NCBI RefSeq assembly: GCF_046292825.1
Contig: NZ_JBKBQG010000006.1
Coordinates: 1 to 64,000 of the forward strand
Source: Salinarimonas sp046292825
Lineage (GTDB): Bacteria > Pseudomonadota > Alphaproteobacteria > Rhizobiales > Beijerinckiaceae
Reading direction: 5' to 3'
DNA: 64,000 nucleotides
Notes under the pieces: model-generated
Seen by the model: only the letters and a program-made list of their open reading frames with translations
Databases searched by the model: none
Told to the model about the DNA's origin: nothing
Position numbers and translations under genes: made by a program
Shown: piece after piece, positions 1-8,562 of the stretch
How positions within the stretch are numbered: the first letter of the stretch is position 1
Layout of the letters: the number at the start of each line of letters is the position of its first letter

Positions 1-146
1 AAGTGTCGCCGCGCCTGGTCCAGCTCGGCCGCCGGAGCCCCTTGCGCGCCAAGCCTTTCCCGCCGGTTCCCGCCAAATCCCGGATGATCCCGCCAGGTGC
101 AAGATCATGTGTCACCGTTCACTGCGCATCGCAAAGGAATGGGCAA
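1..146. other. left edge, no gene assigned
   Basis: No reading frame here resembles a known protein. Because a peptide transporter begins just downstream, this could be the tail or 3' flank of a preceding transporter gene (for example its binding protein), but the sequence gives no support for that. Short open frames run on into the repeat that follows and look like chance. Confidence 0.3.
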
Positions 147-370
147 GGCGCCGCCGCTCTCCTTCCCCTCAGGGGAAGGTGGCCCGGCGCCGAAGGCGAC
201 GGGTCGGATGGGGTTTTTCGCAGCGAAGCTGCGAAGGGGCGTTGTCGTAGAGCTGCTTACGTTCGGCGGCTCCCGACGCCCCTTCGCTCCTGCGGAGCGA
301 AAGACCCCATCCGTCTCCGACCCCTGTTCGGGGTCGGAGCCACCTTCCCCTGAGGGGAAGGAGGGGGAGC
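147..370. repeat. palindromic mosaic repeat, family A copy 1
   Basis: About 220 bp element built of nested inverted repeats. Its two ends carry the palindrome CCTTCCCCTCAGGGGAAGG or its GA variant, and inner hairpins such as GCAGCGAAGCTGC and the CTCCGACCCC/GGGGTCGGAG pair are visible. Nearly the same element lies in reverse orientation at 62491-62712. It is non-coding; open frames crossing it are chance products of GC-rich sequence. Confidence 0.85.
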
Positions 371-430
371 GTCCTGTTTGCGTCGAAGGCATGCTGGACC
401 CACGATGTACGCACTCCGTAGCCCCGGAGT

Positions 431-530
431 GGAGGCCGGGTGGGGCCCGCCGGTCCCGCTCCACCTCCACCCCGGCCCCACCCGACCCCTGTCGCTCCGC
501 TCCAGGGGCCACCCTCCCCTTCAGGGAGGG
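431..530. repeat. repeat family E, half copy before dppB
   Basis: Shares the segment CACCCGACCCCTGTCGCTCC and the following CTCCAGGGGCCACCCTCCCC with the two tandem copies downstream of mutS (53908-54211). It ends 17 bases before the dppB-like start codon, so its GGAGGG end lies close to, but probably too far from, the start to act as ribosome binding site. Confidence 0.75.
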
Positions 531-547
531 ATTTCGCAGCGAGATCC

Positions 548-1495
548 ATGCCGCTCTACATCGCCAAACGCCTCCTCGCCCTCGTCCCGATCCTCTTCGG
601 GCTGACCCTGATCGTGTTCGCGATCATGGCGCTGATCCCCGGCGATCCGGCGCGTGCGATCCTGGGCGCCTATGCGACGCCCGAGAACGTGGCGCGGCTC
701 AATGCGCAGCTCGGGCTCGATCGGCCGCTGCCGGTGCAATATCTCACCTGGCTCGGCAACCTTGTGCAGGGCGATCTCGGGCGCTCGGTGAGCCTCAACC
801 GCCCCGTCCTCGACGAGATCACCGAGCGCTTCCGCGCGACCCTGATCCTCGCGGGCGCGGCGCTCGTCCTGTGCTCGATCTTCGGGCTCCTCGCCGGCAT
901 CGTCTCGGCGGTGCGGCAATACGGGCTCGCGGACAAGGCGGTGACGCTCCTCGTGCTGGTGGGCATCTCGATGCCCTCCTTCTGGCTCGGCCTGATCCTG
1001 ATCCTCGTCTTCGCGGTCGAGCTGCGCTGGCTGCCGGCGAGCGGGATGATGTCGATCTTCGGCGGCGGCGACCTCCCCGATCTCCTGCGCCATCTCGCGC
1101 TGCCGGCGATCACGCTCGCGGTCGTCGCGACCGGCGTGCTCGCGCGGCTCACGCGCTCGGCGATGCTCGAGGTGCTGCGGCTCGATTTCGTGCGCACCGC
1201 CCGCGCCAAGGGCCTGCCCGAGCGCCGGGTTATCTTCATCCACGCCTTCAAGGCCGCGCTCGTGTCGATCATCCCGGTGATCGGCATCCAGGCGGGCTTC
1301 GTGCTCGGCGGCGCGGTCTATGTCGAGACCGTGTTCCAATGGCCCGGCATCGGGCGGATGCTCGTCCAGGCGATCGCGGCGCGCGACATCCTGCTCGTCC
1401 AGGGCGGCGTGCTCCTCGTCGCGACGTCCTACGTGCTCTTCAACCTGTGCGCGGACATCGCCCAGAGCCTCGTCGACCCGAGGGTGCGGACATGA
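548..1495 (+). CDS. peptide ABC transporter permease (DppB/OppB family)
   Basis: Integral membrane permease, 315 residues, the usual length for DppB/OppB proteins that form half of the inner-membrane channel for di- or oligopeptides. The N-terminus (MPLYIAKRLLALVPILFG) is the typical first membrane segment of the family, and the cytoplasmic EAA-type loop is recognisable near residues 215-235 (RTARAKGLPERRV). The ATG at 548 was chosen because the family homology begins there; the longer open frame upstream is repeat sequence. The gene is followed by a permease-ATPase fusion and a second ATPase, so it is the first visible gene of a dpp/opp-type operon whose binding protein must lie outside the window. 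The exact substrate is not deducible; nickel or glutathione importers share this architecture. Confidence 0.9.
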   Translation: MPLYIAKRLLALVPILFGLTLIVFAIMALIPGDPARAILGAYATPENVARLNAQLGLDRPLPVQYLTWLGNLVQGDLGRSVSLNRPVLDEITERFRATLILAGAALVLCSIFGLLAGIVSAVRQYGLADKAVTLLVLVGISMPSFWLGLILILVFAVELRWLPASGMMSIFGGGDLPDLLRHLALPAITLAVVATGVLARLTRSAMLEVLRLDFVRTARAKGLPERRVIFIHAFKAALVSIIPVIGIQAGFVLGGAVYVETVFQWPGIGRMLVQAIAARDILLVQGGVLLVATSYVLFNLCADIAQSLVDPRVRT

Positions 1496-1512
1496 CCCGG
1501 ATCCCGCGACGC

Positions 1513-1653
1513 CACCTTGTCCTTCCCCCTTGTGGGGAAGGTGGCTCCGGGCGAAGCCCGGAGACGGATGGGGGTCGTGCAGGATGAAACGACAGGGTGC
1601 CTCCTGCACGACCCCCACCCCCGGCCCCTCCCCACAAGGGGGAGGGGAGAAGG
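1513..1653. repeat. repeat family A, short variant inside the dpp operon
   Basis: Starts with CCTTCCCCCTTGTGGGGAAGG and ends with the near inverted copy CCCCTCCCCACAAGGGGGAGG. An inner inverted repeat pairs GTCGTGCAGGA with TCCTGCACGAC. Its edge and the GAGACGGATGGGG stretch match family A. It separates the two permease genes of one operon, so its RNA would fold into a long hairpin within the transcript. Confidence 0.75.
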
Positions 1654-1700
1654 TCGAGCTCCTTACCCGCGGTGGCGGCAATTCACGGACCGGCGGCCCG

Positions 1701-3584
1701 ATGCGCTTCCTCGCGCTCCTCCTGCGCAACCGCCTCGCGGGCGCGGGTCTCGTCGTGTTGACGATCATCGTCGCGATCGCGCTTCTCGCCCCGCTCCTGC
1801 CGCTGCACCCGCCGAACGTCACCGCGCCCGCGAACCGGCTCCTGCCGCCTCTGTCCGAGAACCATCTTCTCGGCACCGACGAGCTCGGTCGCGATCTTCT
1901 CTCGCGGCTCGTCTGGGGCGCGCGCGTCTCGCTGGCGATGGGGATCACCGCCACCCTCGTCGCCGCGCTCGCCGGCTCGACGATCGGCCTCCTCGCCGGC
2001 TATTTCGGCGGGCGGCTCGACGCGCTCCTGATGCGCTCGATCGACACGCTGATGGCCTTCCCCTACATCCTCCTCGCGCTCGCCATCGTCGCGGTTCTGG
2101 GGCCGGGCCTGATCAACGCGCTCTACGCGGTGGCTATCGTCAACATCCCCTTCTTCGCGCGCGCGATCCGCGGCGTCACGGTCGGGCTGCGCCATCGCGA
2201 TTTCGTCGACGCCGCCCGGCTCTCCGGCATGAGCCACGCGCGCATCCTCGTCTCCGAGATCCTGCCGAACGTGATGCCCGTGATCGTGATCACGATGTCG
2301 ACGACGGTCGGCTGGATGATCCTCGAGACGGCGGGGCTCTCCTTCCTCGGGCTCGGCTCGCAGCCGCCCCAGGCCGATCTCGGCTCGATCCTCGGCGAGG
2401 GGCGGCGGGTGATGCTCACCGCGCCGCACGTCACGACCGTCGCCGGCGTGACGATCTTCGTGCTCGTCGTGAGCATCAACCTCGTCGGCGACGGCATCCG
2501 CGACGCGCTCGATCCGCGCCTGTCGGGCGGCACGCTCGCCCGCCCCGCCCCCGTCACCAGAATCGCGCGCGGCGCGGAAGACGAGGGCGCGCATCCGCCC
2601 GCGGAAGAGGCCGCGCTCGCGATCGAGGCGCTCGACACCCGCTTCGAGCTCGACGGGCGCGTGTTCCGCGCGGTCGACGGCGTCTCCCTCGCCATCCGGC
2701 CGGGGGAATGCCTCGGGATCGTGGGCGAATCCGGCTCGGGCAAGTCCGTCACCGCGCTCTCGATCCTCGGCCTCGTCCCCTCCCCACCCGGCATCGTGCG
2801 CGGCGGGCGCGTCTGGCACGATGGGCGCGACGTGCTCGCGCTGTCCGCCGAGCGGCTGCGGGCTCTGCGCGGCGGGCGGATCGCTTACGTCTTCCAGGAC
2901 CCGTCGAGCACGCTCCATCCGCTCTTTACCGTCGGCGACCAGATCGTCGAGGCGATCCGCGCCCACCGGCCGCTCTCGCGGGCCAAGGCCTGGGCGGAGG
3001 CGGTCGCGCTCATGGAGCGCGTGCGCATCCCCGCCGCCGCCGACCGCGCGCGCGCGCTTCCGCACGAGCTCTCGGGCGGGCAGCGACAGCGCGTCGCGAT
3101 CGCGATGGCGCTCGCCAACGATCCCGAGATCCTGATCGCCGACGAGCCGACGACGGCGCTCGACGTCACGGTCCAGGCCGAGATCCTGACGCTCCTCGAC
3201 GATCTGCGCCGCGACCGCGGCCTCGCGCTCGTCTTCATCACGCACGATTTCGGCATCGTCTCGCAGATCTGCGACCGGGTCTGCGTGATGTATGCGGGGC
3301 GGATCGTCGAGGAGGGGCCGACCCAGGCGCTCCTCGACGCCCCCGCCCACCCCTATACGCGGCGCCTGATCGGCTGCGTGCCGGTGCTCGGATCGCGCGG
3401 GAAGACGCTCGCGCCCATCCCCGGCCTGCCGCCCTCCGTCGACGCCCTCCCCGACGGCTGCGCCTTCGCCCCCCGCTGCGACCGCGCCCGCCCGCAATGC
3501 CGCGCGGGGACGATCCCGCTCGACGAGGTCGCGGAGGGGCGAAAGTCGCGGTGTCTATTCGCGAGGGAGGTGCTGGGATCGTGA
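1701..3584 (+). CDS. fused peptide ABC transporter permease-ATPase (DppC-DppD)
   Basis: A 627-residue protein combining two subunits that are usually separate. Residues 1 to about 285 form a DppC-type permease, with the TDELGRDLLSR motif near residue 55 and an EAA loop (AARLSGMSHARI). From about residue 300 a complete DppD-type ATPase follows: Walker A GESGSGKS near 342, signature LSGGQRQRVAIAMAL near 457, Walker B ILIADEPTTALD near 478, and the oligopeptide-transporter C-terminal region with HPYTRRLIG. There is no stop or frameshift between the halves, so this is a real fusion. ATG 1701 opens the permease homology. With the upstream permease and the downstream ATPase it makes a full importer core. 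Confidence 0.92.
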   Translation: MRFLALLLRNRLAGAGLVVLTIIVAIALLAPLLPLHPPNVTAPANRLLPPLSENHLLGTDELGRDLLSRLVWGARVSLAMGITATLVAALAGSTIGLLAGYFGGRLDALLMRSIDTLMAFPYILLALAIVAVLGPGLINALYAVAIVNIPFFARAIRGVTVGLRHRDFVDAARLSGMSHARILVSEILPNVMPVIVITMSTTVGWMILETAGLSFLGLGSQPPQADLGSILGEGRRVMLTAPHVTTVAGVTIFVLVVSINLVGDGIRDALDPRLSGGTLARPAPVTRIARGAEDEGAHPPAEEAALAIEALDTRFELDGRVFRAVDGVSLAIRPGECLGIVGESGSGKSVTALSILGLVPSPPGIVRGGRVWHDGRDVLALSAERLRALRGGRIAYVFQDPSSTLHPLFTVGDQIVEAIRAHRPLSRAKAWAEAVALMERVRIPAAADRARALPHELSGGQRQRVAIAMALANDPEILIADEPTTALDVTVQAEILTLLDDLRRDRGLALVFITHDFGIVSQICDRVCVMYAGRIVEEGPTQALLDAPAHPYTRRLIGCVPVLGSRGKTLAPIPGLPPSVDALPDGCAFAPRCDRARPQCRAGTIPLDEVAEGRKSRCLFAREVLGS

Positions 3585-3610
3585 GGGGGAGATCGCGTGA
3601 AATGCGGGGC

Positions 3611-3791
3611 TGTCATCCCGGGCCGCAAAGCGGACCCGGGACCCATAACCACGACGACCGTCCGAGCGCGCATGCCGCGCTCGCTGCTCGACCTCGCAGC
3701 AGCGTCGATCGTCGGAGAAACGCAGCCTGCAGGCTGCGACTGAAGCGTCGTGGATATGGGTCCCGGATCGCCTTCGGCGTCCGGGATGACA
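3611..3791. repeat. palindromic mosaic repeat, family B copy 1
   Basis: About 180 bp, bounded by TGTCATCCCGGG and its inverse CCGGGATGACA. Inner parts include the palindrome GCGCGCATGCCGCGC and the hairpin GCAGCCTGCAGGCTGC. The outer arms hold short hairpins (GGCCGCAAAGCGGACC on the left, ATCGCCTTCGGCGTCC on the right). Same plan as copies at 4865, 11167, 28742 and 42793. It lies between two genes of the dpp operon. Confidence 0.88.
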
Positions 3792-3837
3792 GACCCGGAA
3801 GGAGACCGGCGGCGCCACCGCAGACGGAGCCCTCCCG

Positions 3838-4806
3838 ATGACGACCCCCATCCTCCAAACCAACGCCCTGTCCAAGACCTTCGGCGGTGGGCGGCGTCTG
3901 TTCGGGGGAACCAAGCCCGCCGTGCACGCGGTGTCGGAGGTCTCCCTTTCTGTCGCGCCCGGAAAGACGCTCGGCATCGTGGGGGAATCGGGGTGCGGGA
4001 AGTCGACGCTCGCGCGCATGCTGGTCGGCCTTCTGCCGCCGAGCGCGGGCACGATCCGGCTCGCCGGGCACGATCTCGCACAGGCCGCGCGCGAGGGACC
4101 GCGCGTCTTCGCGCAGACGATCCAATACGTCTTCCAGGACCCCGCCGCCGCGCTCAACCCCCGCAAGACGATCCGCCAGATCATCGAGGCGCCGCTCGTC
4201 CATCTCGCACGAATGGGGGCGCAGGCGCGCGCGGCGCGGGTGGCGGAGGTGATGGCGGCGGTGGGGCTGCGCGAGGATTTCCTCGAGCGCCATCCGCACG
4301 CCTTTTCCGGCGGCCAGGCGCAGCGCATCGGCATCGCCCGCGCGCTCGCCGCCGCCCCGCGCATCCTCGTCCTCGACGAGCCGGTCTCGGCCCTCGACGT
4401 CTCGATCCAGGCGCAGGTGCTCGCGCTCCTCGCCGATCTGCGCGCGCGGCTCTCGCTGACCTATCTCTTCATCAGCCACGATCTCGCGGTGGTCGAGACG
4501 ATCGCCGACGAGGTGGCGGTGATGTATTTCGGGCGCGTGGTCGAGACGGGGCCGGTCGATGCCGTCTTCGCGAGCCCGCGCCATCCCTATACGCGGCTCC
4601 TCCTCGACAGCGCCCCGAGCCTCGGGCGCCGCGCGCCGGCCCGCATCGCGACGGCCGGCGAGCTCCCCGATCCGACCCGCCCTCCCCCCGGCTGCCCCTT
4701 CGCCCCCCGCTGCCCGCGCGCGCGAGACGCCTGCCGCGAGGCGATGCCGCCGCTCGTTTCATCCGGCCCGGGTCGCACGGTCGCGTGCATCGACCCGATC
4801 GTGTGA
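3838..4806 (+). CDS. peptide ABC transporter ATPase (DppF/OppF family)
   Basis: ATP-binding subunit of 322 residues that pairs with the DppD half of the upstream fusion to energise peptide uptake. Walker A GESGCGKST lies near residue 49, signature FSGGQAQRIGIARAL near 156, Walker B ILVLDEPVSALD near 176, and the H-loop in FISHDLAVVE. The C-terminal PFAPRCPRA segment is typical of the oligopeptide-transporter ATPase tail. The ATG follows a GGAG box. The gene is separated from the fusion gene by a family B repeat, but orientation and family say it belongs to the same transporter. Confidence 0.92.
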   Translation: MTTPILQTNALSKTFGGGRRLFGGTKPAVHAVSEVSLSVAPGKTLGIVGESGCGKSTLARMLVGLLPPSAGTIRLAGHDLAQAAREGPRVFAQTIQYVFQDPAAALNPRKTIRQIIEAPLVHLARMGAQARAARVAEVMAAVGLREDFLERHPHAFSGGQAQRIGIARALAAAPRILVLDEPVSALDVSIQAQVLALLADLRARLSLTYLFISHDLAVVETIADEVAVMYFGRVVETGPVDAVFASPRHPYTRLLLDSAPSLGRRAPARIATAGELPDPTRPPPGCPFAPRCPRARDACREAMPPLVSSGPGRTVACIDPIV

Positions 4807-4864
4807 GGGGCGGAGGGCGGCTCTCCTTCCCCTCGGATCTTGTGAGTCTTTCGCCTAGCCCCCC

Positions 4865-5043
4865 GTCATCCCGGGCCGCGAAGCGGACCCGGGACCCATA
4901 AACGCGACGATCTTCCGAGCGCGCATGCCGCGCTCGCTGCACCACCGTGCAGCAGGGTCGATCATTGGAGAAACGCAGCCTATAGGCTGCGACCGACATG
5001 TCGTGGATATGGGTCCCGGATCGCCTTCGGCGTCCGGGATGAC
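4865..5043. repeat. palindromic mosaic repeat, family B copy 2
   Basis: Bounded by GTCATCCCGGG and CCGGGATGAC, with inner GCGCGCATGCCGCGC and GCAGCCTATAGGCTGC hairpins. It lies at the 3' ends of the convergent dppF-like gene and the Lrp/AsnC-domain gene, and occupies most of the 290-base gap between them. Confidence 0.88.
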
Positions 5044-5097
5044 ACCGCGACGGAAGATGATTCCAAGACTGCGCAGGGAAGGAGAGCCCCCCTCCCC

Positions 5098-5334
5098 TCA
5101 AAACGCCTTGAACGTGATCACCGTCTTCGTGTCGTCGATCTCGGGGATCGTCTGCACCTTCTGGGCGACGAAATGGCCGATGTCGACGTCGCGGTCGATG
5201 TGGAACTTGGCGAGGATGTCGTAGTCGCCCGCGGTCGAATAGATCTCGGAGGCGATCTCGCGATCGGCGAGCTCGCGCGCGACGTCGTAGGTCTTGCCGA
5301 GCTTGCACTTGATCTCGACGAAGAAGGTCTGCAC
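5098..5334 (-). CDS. stand-alone Lrp/AsnC ligand-binding (RAM) domain protein
   Basis: A 78-residue protein that is just the regulatory domain of Lrp/AsnC regulators, without the DNA-binding helix-turn-helix. The region around AGDYDILAKF, followed by VAQKVQTIPEI and a C-terminal TVITFKAF strand, is characteristic of the family's alpha-beta fold. A GTG at 5334 gives the right length; the longer frame upstream lacks homology. Such short proteins assemble into multimers that bind amino acids; the role here is unknown. It is transcribed away from the GH15 gene. Confidence 0.82.
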   Translation of the reverse strand: MQTFFVEIKCKLGKTYDVARELADREIASEIYSTAGDYDILAKFHIDRDVDIGHFVAQKVQTIPEIDDTKTVITFKAF

Positions 5335-5459
5335 GGCGCGGGCTCCATGGGCTCGATGAGGTCGCCACGCAGGTTTAGGCCCCCTCCCCGCCCCGCGCAA
5401 GCGGCCAGGATCGAACGGCCGCGATTGTCGCGCGTTGAGGACGCGAGGAGGATCGCGCC

Positions 5460-7403
5460 ATGTCGTCAGGATATCGTCAGCCGCCGATCGAGGATTACGC
5501 CATCATCGGCGATTGCCACGGCTGCGCGCTCGTCTCGAAGGAGGGCGCGATCGACTGGCTCGCGCTGCTGCGCTTCGACGAGGACCCGGCCTTCTTCCGC
5601 ATCCTCGACGGCGGCGACGGCGGGGACGATCTCGGCGGCGGCGCCTGGGAGATCGCGCCGCGCGACGTGACGCGCATCTCGCGCGCCTACCTGCCGCACA
5701 CGAACCTGCTGCGCACCGTCTTCGAGACGAAGACCGGGGCGCTCGAGGTGGTCGACTTCATGCCGGTCGGCCGGACGCGGACTGCGAGCGCGCACGATTA
5801 CGTCAATCTCAACGCGCCGGGCTGGCTCGTGCGCCGCCTCGCCTGCCTCGAGGGCGAGGTCGAGGTCGAGATGCGCATCGCCCCGCGCGGCTCGGGCTTC
5901 TCGAAGGAGGGGCTCTCGATCGAGATCGACGGCGACAAGGTCTCCTTCGCGGGCATGCTGCATCTCTGGTGCGGCGGCGACATCGAGCCCCATCGCGGCG
6001 GGGTGCGCGTTCGCTACATGCTCAAGCAGGGGCAATCGCGCGATGCGGTGCTCACCCACGTGATGCCCTTGATGGACCCGCGCACGCGCGCGCACGAATG
6101 CTACGAGGTCACCTGCGCCTTCTGGCGGGAATGGGCCTCCTATTCGCGCTTCACGGGCAATTACGAGACGGCCGTCGAGCGCAGCGCGCTCGCGCTCAAG
6201 CTCCTCACCTATTCCCCCACCGGCGCGCTCGTCGCGGCGGCGACGACCTCGCTGCCGGAATGGATCGGCGGCGTGCGCAATTGGGATTACCGCTTCTGCT
6301 GGATCCGCGACGCGACCTTCGCGCTCTACGCGCTGGCCGCGCTCGGCTATAGCGGCGAGGCGGCGCGGTTCTCCGATTTCCTGACGCGGCGCTGCCTGCG
6401 CGAGGGCTCGACGATGCGGATCATGTACGGCATCGACGGCCAGCCCTTCCTGCCCGAGCGCTGCCTCGATCACCTCACCGGCTATCACGGCTCGACGCCG
6501 GTGCGCGCCGGCAACGAGGCGGCCGAGCAGCTCCAGCTCGACGTGTTCGGCGAGCTCCTCGATTGGGCCGACCTGCGCGTCGCGCTCGGCGCGCGGCTCG
6601 ACGACGACGAGAACGCCATGGTCGCGCAGATCGCGGATTACGTCTGCAAGAACTGGCACCTCGCCGATCACGGGCTGTGGGAGATGCGCAAGGAGCCCAA
6701 GGAATTCGTGCACGGCAAGGCCATGGCCTGGGTCACGCTCGACCGCGCCGCGCGCCTCCTCGGCGACCGGCCGCAATGGGCGAAGACGCGCGAGGCGATC
6801 ATCGAGTCGATCCGCGCGAAGGGGCTCGCCGGTCAGCCGCCTTATCTGACGCAATATTACGGCACGCGCGACGTCGACGGGGCCCTCCTCCAGGTCCCGA
6901 TGCTCGGCCTGCCGCTCTCCGACGAGATCCTGGACGCGACCGTCCGCGAAGTGCAGGCGCAGCTCGCCGAGGGCGAGCTCGTCCATCGCTACAAGGGCGA
7001 CGACGGGCTCCCCGGAGAGGAAGGCGCGTTCATGATCACGAGCTTCTGGCTCGTCGAGGCGCTCCTCATCGTGGGTCGGCCGAACGAGGCGCGCGAGGCC
7101 TTCGAGAAGCTGCTCGCGCGGGCGAACGACGTCGGGCTCTATTCCGAAGAGGTCCATCCGAAGACGGGGGCCTTCCTCGGCAATTTCCCGCAGGCCTTCA
7201 CCCATCTCGCGCTGATCTCGGCGGCGACCTCGCTGCACCTGCACGAGGTCGGCGGCGTGGACTACGTGCGCGGGTCCTACACCGATCGCGCGAAGCGGCT
7301 CGTCGGTGCGACGGAGGGCATCAAGGGGGTCGTCTACTCGGCTCTGCGCAACGGCTCGGTCAAGATCTTCTCCTCGAAGGACTCGATTCTCGCCTTCGAT
7401 TGA
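5460..7403 (+). CDS. glycoside hydrolase family 15 (glucoamylase/trehalase-like)
   Basis: A 647-residue hydrolase of the GH15 type. The N-terminal domain begins with IEDYAIIGDCHGCALVSKEG and the hallmark NWDYRFCWIRDA lies near residues 274-285, at the start of the (alpha/alpha)6 barrel. A second conserved part, with the likely catalytic acid region, includes PGEEGAFMITSFWLVEAL near 523. There is no signal peptide, so it should act on internal glucans or trehalose. The ATG at 5460 directly precedes the conserved N-terminus. Members of this family in actinobacteria are trehalases; in proteobacteria the substrate is mostly untested, so glucoamylase is the general call. Confidence 0.9.
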   Translation: MSSGYRQPPIEDYAIIGDCHGCALVSKEGAIDWLALLRFDEDPAFFRILDGGDGGDDLGGGAWEIAPRDVTRISRAYLPHTNLLRTVFETKTGALEVVDFMPVGRTRTASAHDYVNLNAPGWLVRRLACLEGEVEVEMRIAPRGSGFSKEGLSIEIDGDKVSFAGMLHLWCGGDIEPHRGGVRVRYMLKQGQSRDAVLTHVMPLMDPRTRAHECYEVTCAFWREWASYSRFTGNYETAVERSALALKLLTYSPTGALVAAATTSLPEWIGGVRNWDYRFCWIRDATFALYALAALGYSGEAARFSDFLTRRCLREGSTMRIMYGIDGQPFLPERCLDHLTGYHGSTPVRAGNEAAEQLQLDVFGELLDWADLRVALGARLDDDENAMVAQIADYVCKNWHLADHGLWEMRKEPKEFVHGKAMAWVTLDRAARLLGDRPQWAKTREAIIESIRAKGLAGQPPYLTQYYGTRDVDGALLQVPMLGLPLSDEILDATVREVQAQLAEGELVHRYKGDDGLPGEEGAFMITSFWLVEALLIVGRPNEAREAFEKLLARANDVGLYSEEVHPKTGAFLGNFPQAFTHLALISAATSLHLHEVGGVDYVRGSYTDRAKRLVGATEGIKGVVYSALRNGSVKIFSSKDSILAFD

Positions 7404-7541
7404 GCCGTTCGCGGCCGCGCGCCGCCACGATCCGGCCTTCTTCCCCTTTCTTCGGCGCGGGGGAGGCCCATATTGGGGTTGCGTCGCCGCCGGGGCGGCG
7501 CTCGTCGCCGCGACCGGGATGCACCCTTGACCACTCGCCCC

Positions 7542-8063
7542 ATGCCCGCCCAATTGACCGCCGACATCCTCGACGGCCACGACACCGTGGATTCCGATCG
7601 CTTTCGGGAGGGGATGAGCCGCGTCGCGGGTGCCGTGCACGTGGTGGCGACGCGGGCGGCGTCCGGCCGCGCGGGCTTCACGGCGACCGCCGTCACCGCC
7701 GTCTCCGACCACCCGCCGAGCCTTCTCGTCTGCGCCAATGCCGGCTCGGAGAGCGCCCGATCGGTGATCGAGGCGGGGATCTTCAGCGTCAACACGCTCG
7801 CCTGGGACGACGAACCGCTCGCGAGCGTGTTCGCCGGCCGCACGGAATTGCGCGGCGAGGCGCGCTTCGACGACGACCGCTGGCAGACGCTGGAGACCGG
7901 AGCCCCGATCCTCGACGGCGCTCTCGTCGCCTTCGATTGCCGGGTCGTCTCGGCCGAGATCGTCGGCACCCATCACGTGGTGATCGGTGCCGTCGTCGGC
8001 GTTCGCATCGGCCGCGGCGGGCGCGCCCTCGTCTATCGCGACCGGCGTTTTCAGGGCGTCTGA
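7542..8063 (+). CDS. flavin reductase family protein
   Basis: A 173-residue protein of the flavin reductase (FMN-binding split barrel) type, which reduces FMN or FAD with NAD(P)H, often to feed a monooxygenase. It has the usual order: a start (FREGMSRVAGAVHVV), the ATAVTAVSDHPPSLLVCAN segment, the GIFSVNTLAWDDEPLA segment and a C-terminal HHVVIGAVVGVRIG strand. ATG 7542 is used; a TTG at 7527 in the same frame would add five residues. No partner monooxygenase is adjacent, so the physiological acceptor is unknown. Confidence 0.85.
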   Translation: MPAQLTADILDGHDTVDSDRFREGMSRVAGAVHVVATRAASGRAGFTATAVTAVSDHPPSLLVCANAGSESARSVIEAGIFSVNTLAWDDEPLASVFAGRTELRGEARFDDDRWQTLETGAPILDGALVAFDCRVVSAEIVGTHHVVIGAVVGVRIGRGGRALVYRDRRFQGV

Positions 8064-8085
8064 GCGTCGGCACCGACGCTCGACG

Positions 8086-8313
8086 TCAGCGCGAGACGCG
8101 CGCGTCGCCTTCGAGGATCTTCCACATCAGGACGAGACGCGCGGCGCGATTGTCCTCGAGCGCGTCTTCGAGATCGACGCGACGGTCCTCGTCCTCTCCC
8201 TCGCAGCCGGCGAGGCTCTGCGCGAGCGCGTCGCGATGGCGGGCGAGGTCGCTATAGGCGCGGCACTTGTCCAGAAAGTCGTCCGCGTCGAGAAGAGGCG
8301 GCATTCCATGCAT
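8086..8313 (-). CDS. small hypothetical protein
   Basis: Not recognised. The 75-residue product starting MHGMPPLLDADDF is acidic in the middle (EGEDEDRR) and ends in a basic tail. Codon choice (strong preference for G or C in third positions) resembles real genes of the window, which favours a true gene. Upstream in-frame ATGs at 8373 and farther exist, but the extra residues look like random GC-rich sequence. It converges with the flavin reductase gene and is divergent from the transketolase gene. Confidence 0.5.
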   Translation of the reverse strand: MHGMPPLLDADDFLDKCRAYSDLARHRDALAQSLAGCEGEDEDRRVDLEDALEDNRAARLVLMWKILEGDARVSR

Positions 8314-8562
8314 GAGCGCTGTTCCGCGCCCCCGATTCGCGGCCCCTTCCGGGCCTTGTCGCTTTGCGGCCATCCTATGCACCGGTCTCCTCTCCTGCCA
8401 ACAGCTTATGTTAGAACCGCTTTTCGACTCTTGCGCGATTTCGTGCCCGAATCGACGGTCCGGGCCCGGCGGGGCGCCTCGATGGCGCATTTTTCGCGCG
8501 GGATGAAGCTTTCTTTTCGCGCAGATCGGCTATGGTCGCCCTGCGCCACGCACGGAGCAAGC

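Noticed and set aside
97..1587. Open frame of 496 codons running through the left repeats and dppB region
   Set aside because: It is in a different frame from the recognisable permease, and its product is arginine/proline-rich without family similarity; it results from lack of stop codons in GC-rich DNA.
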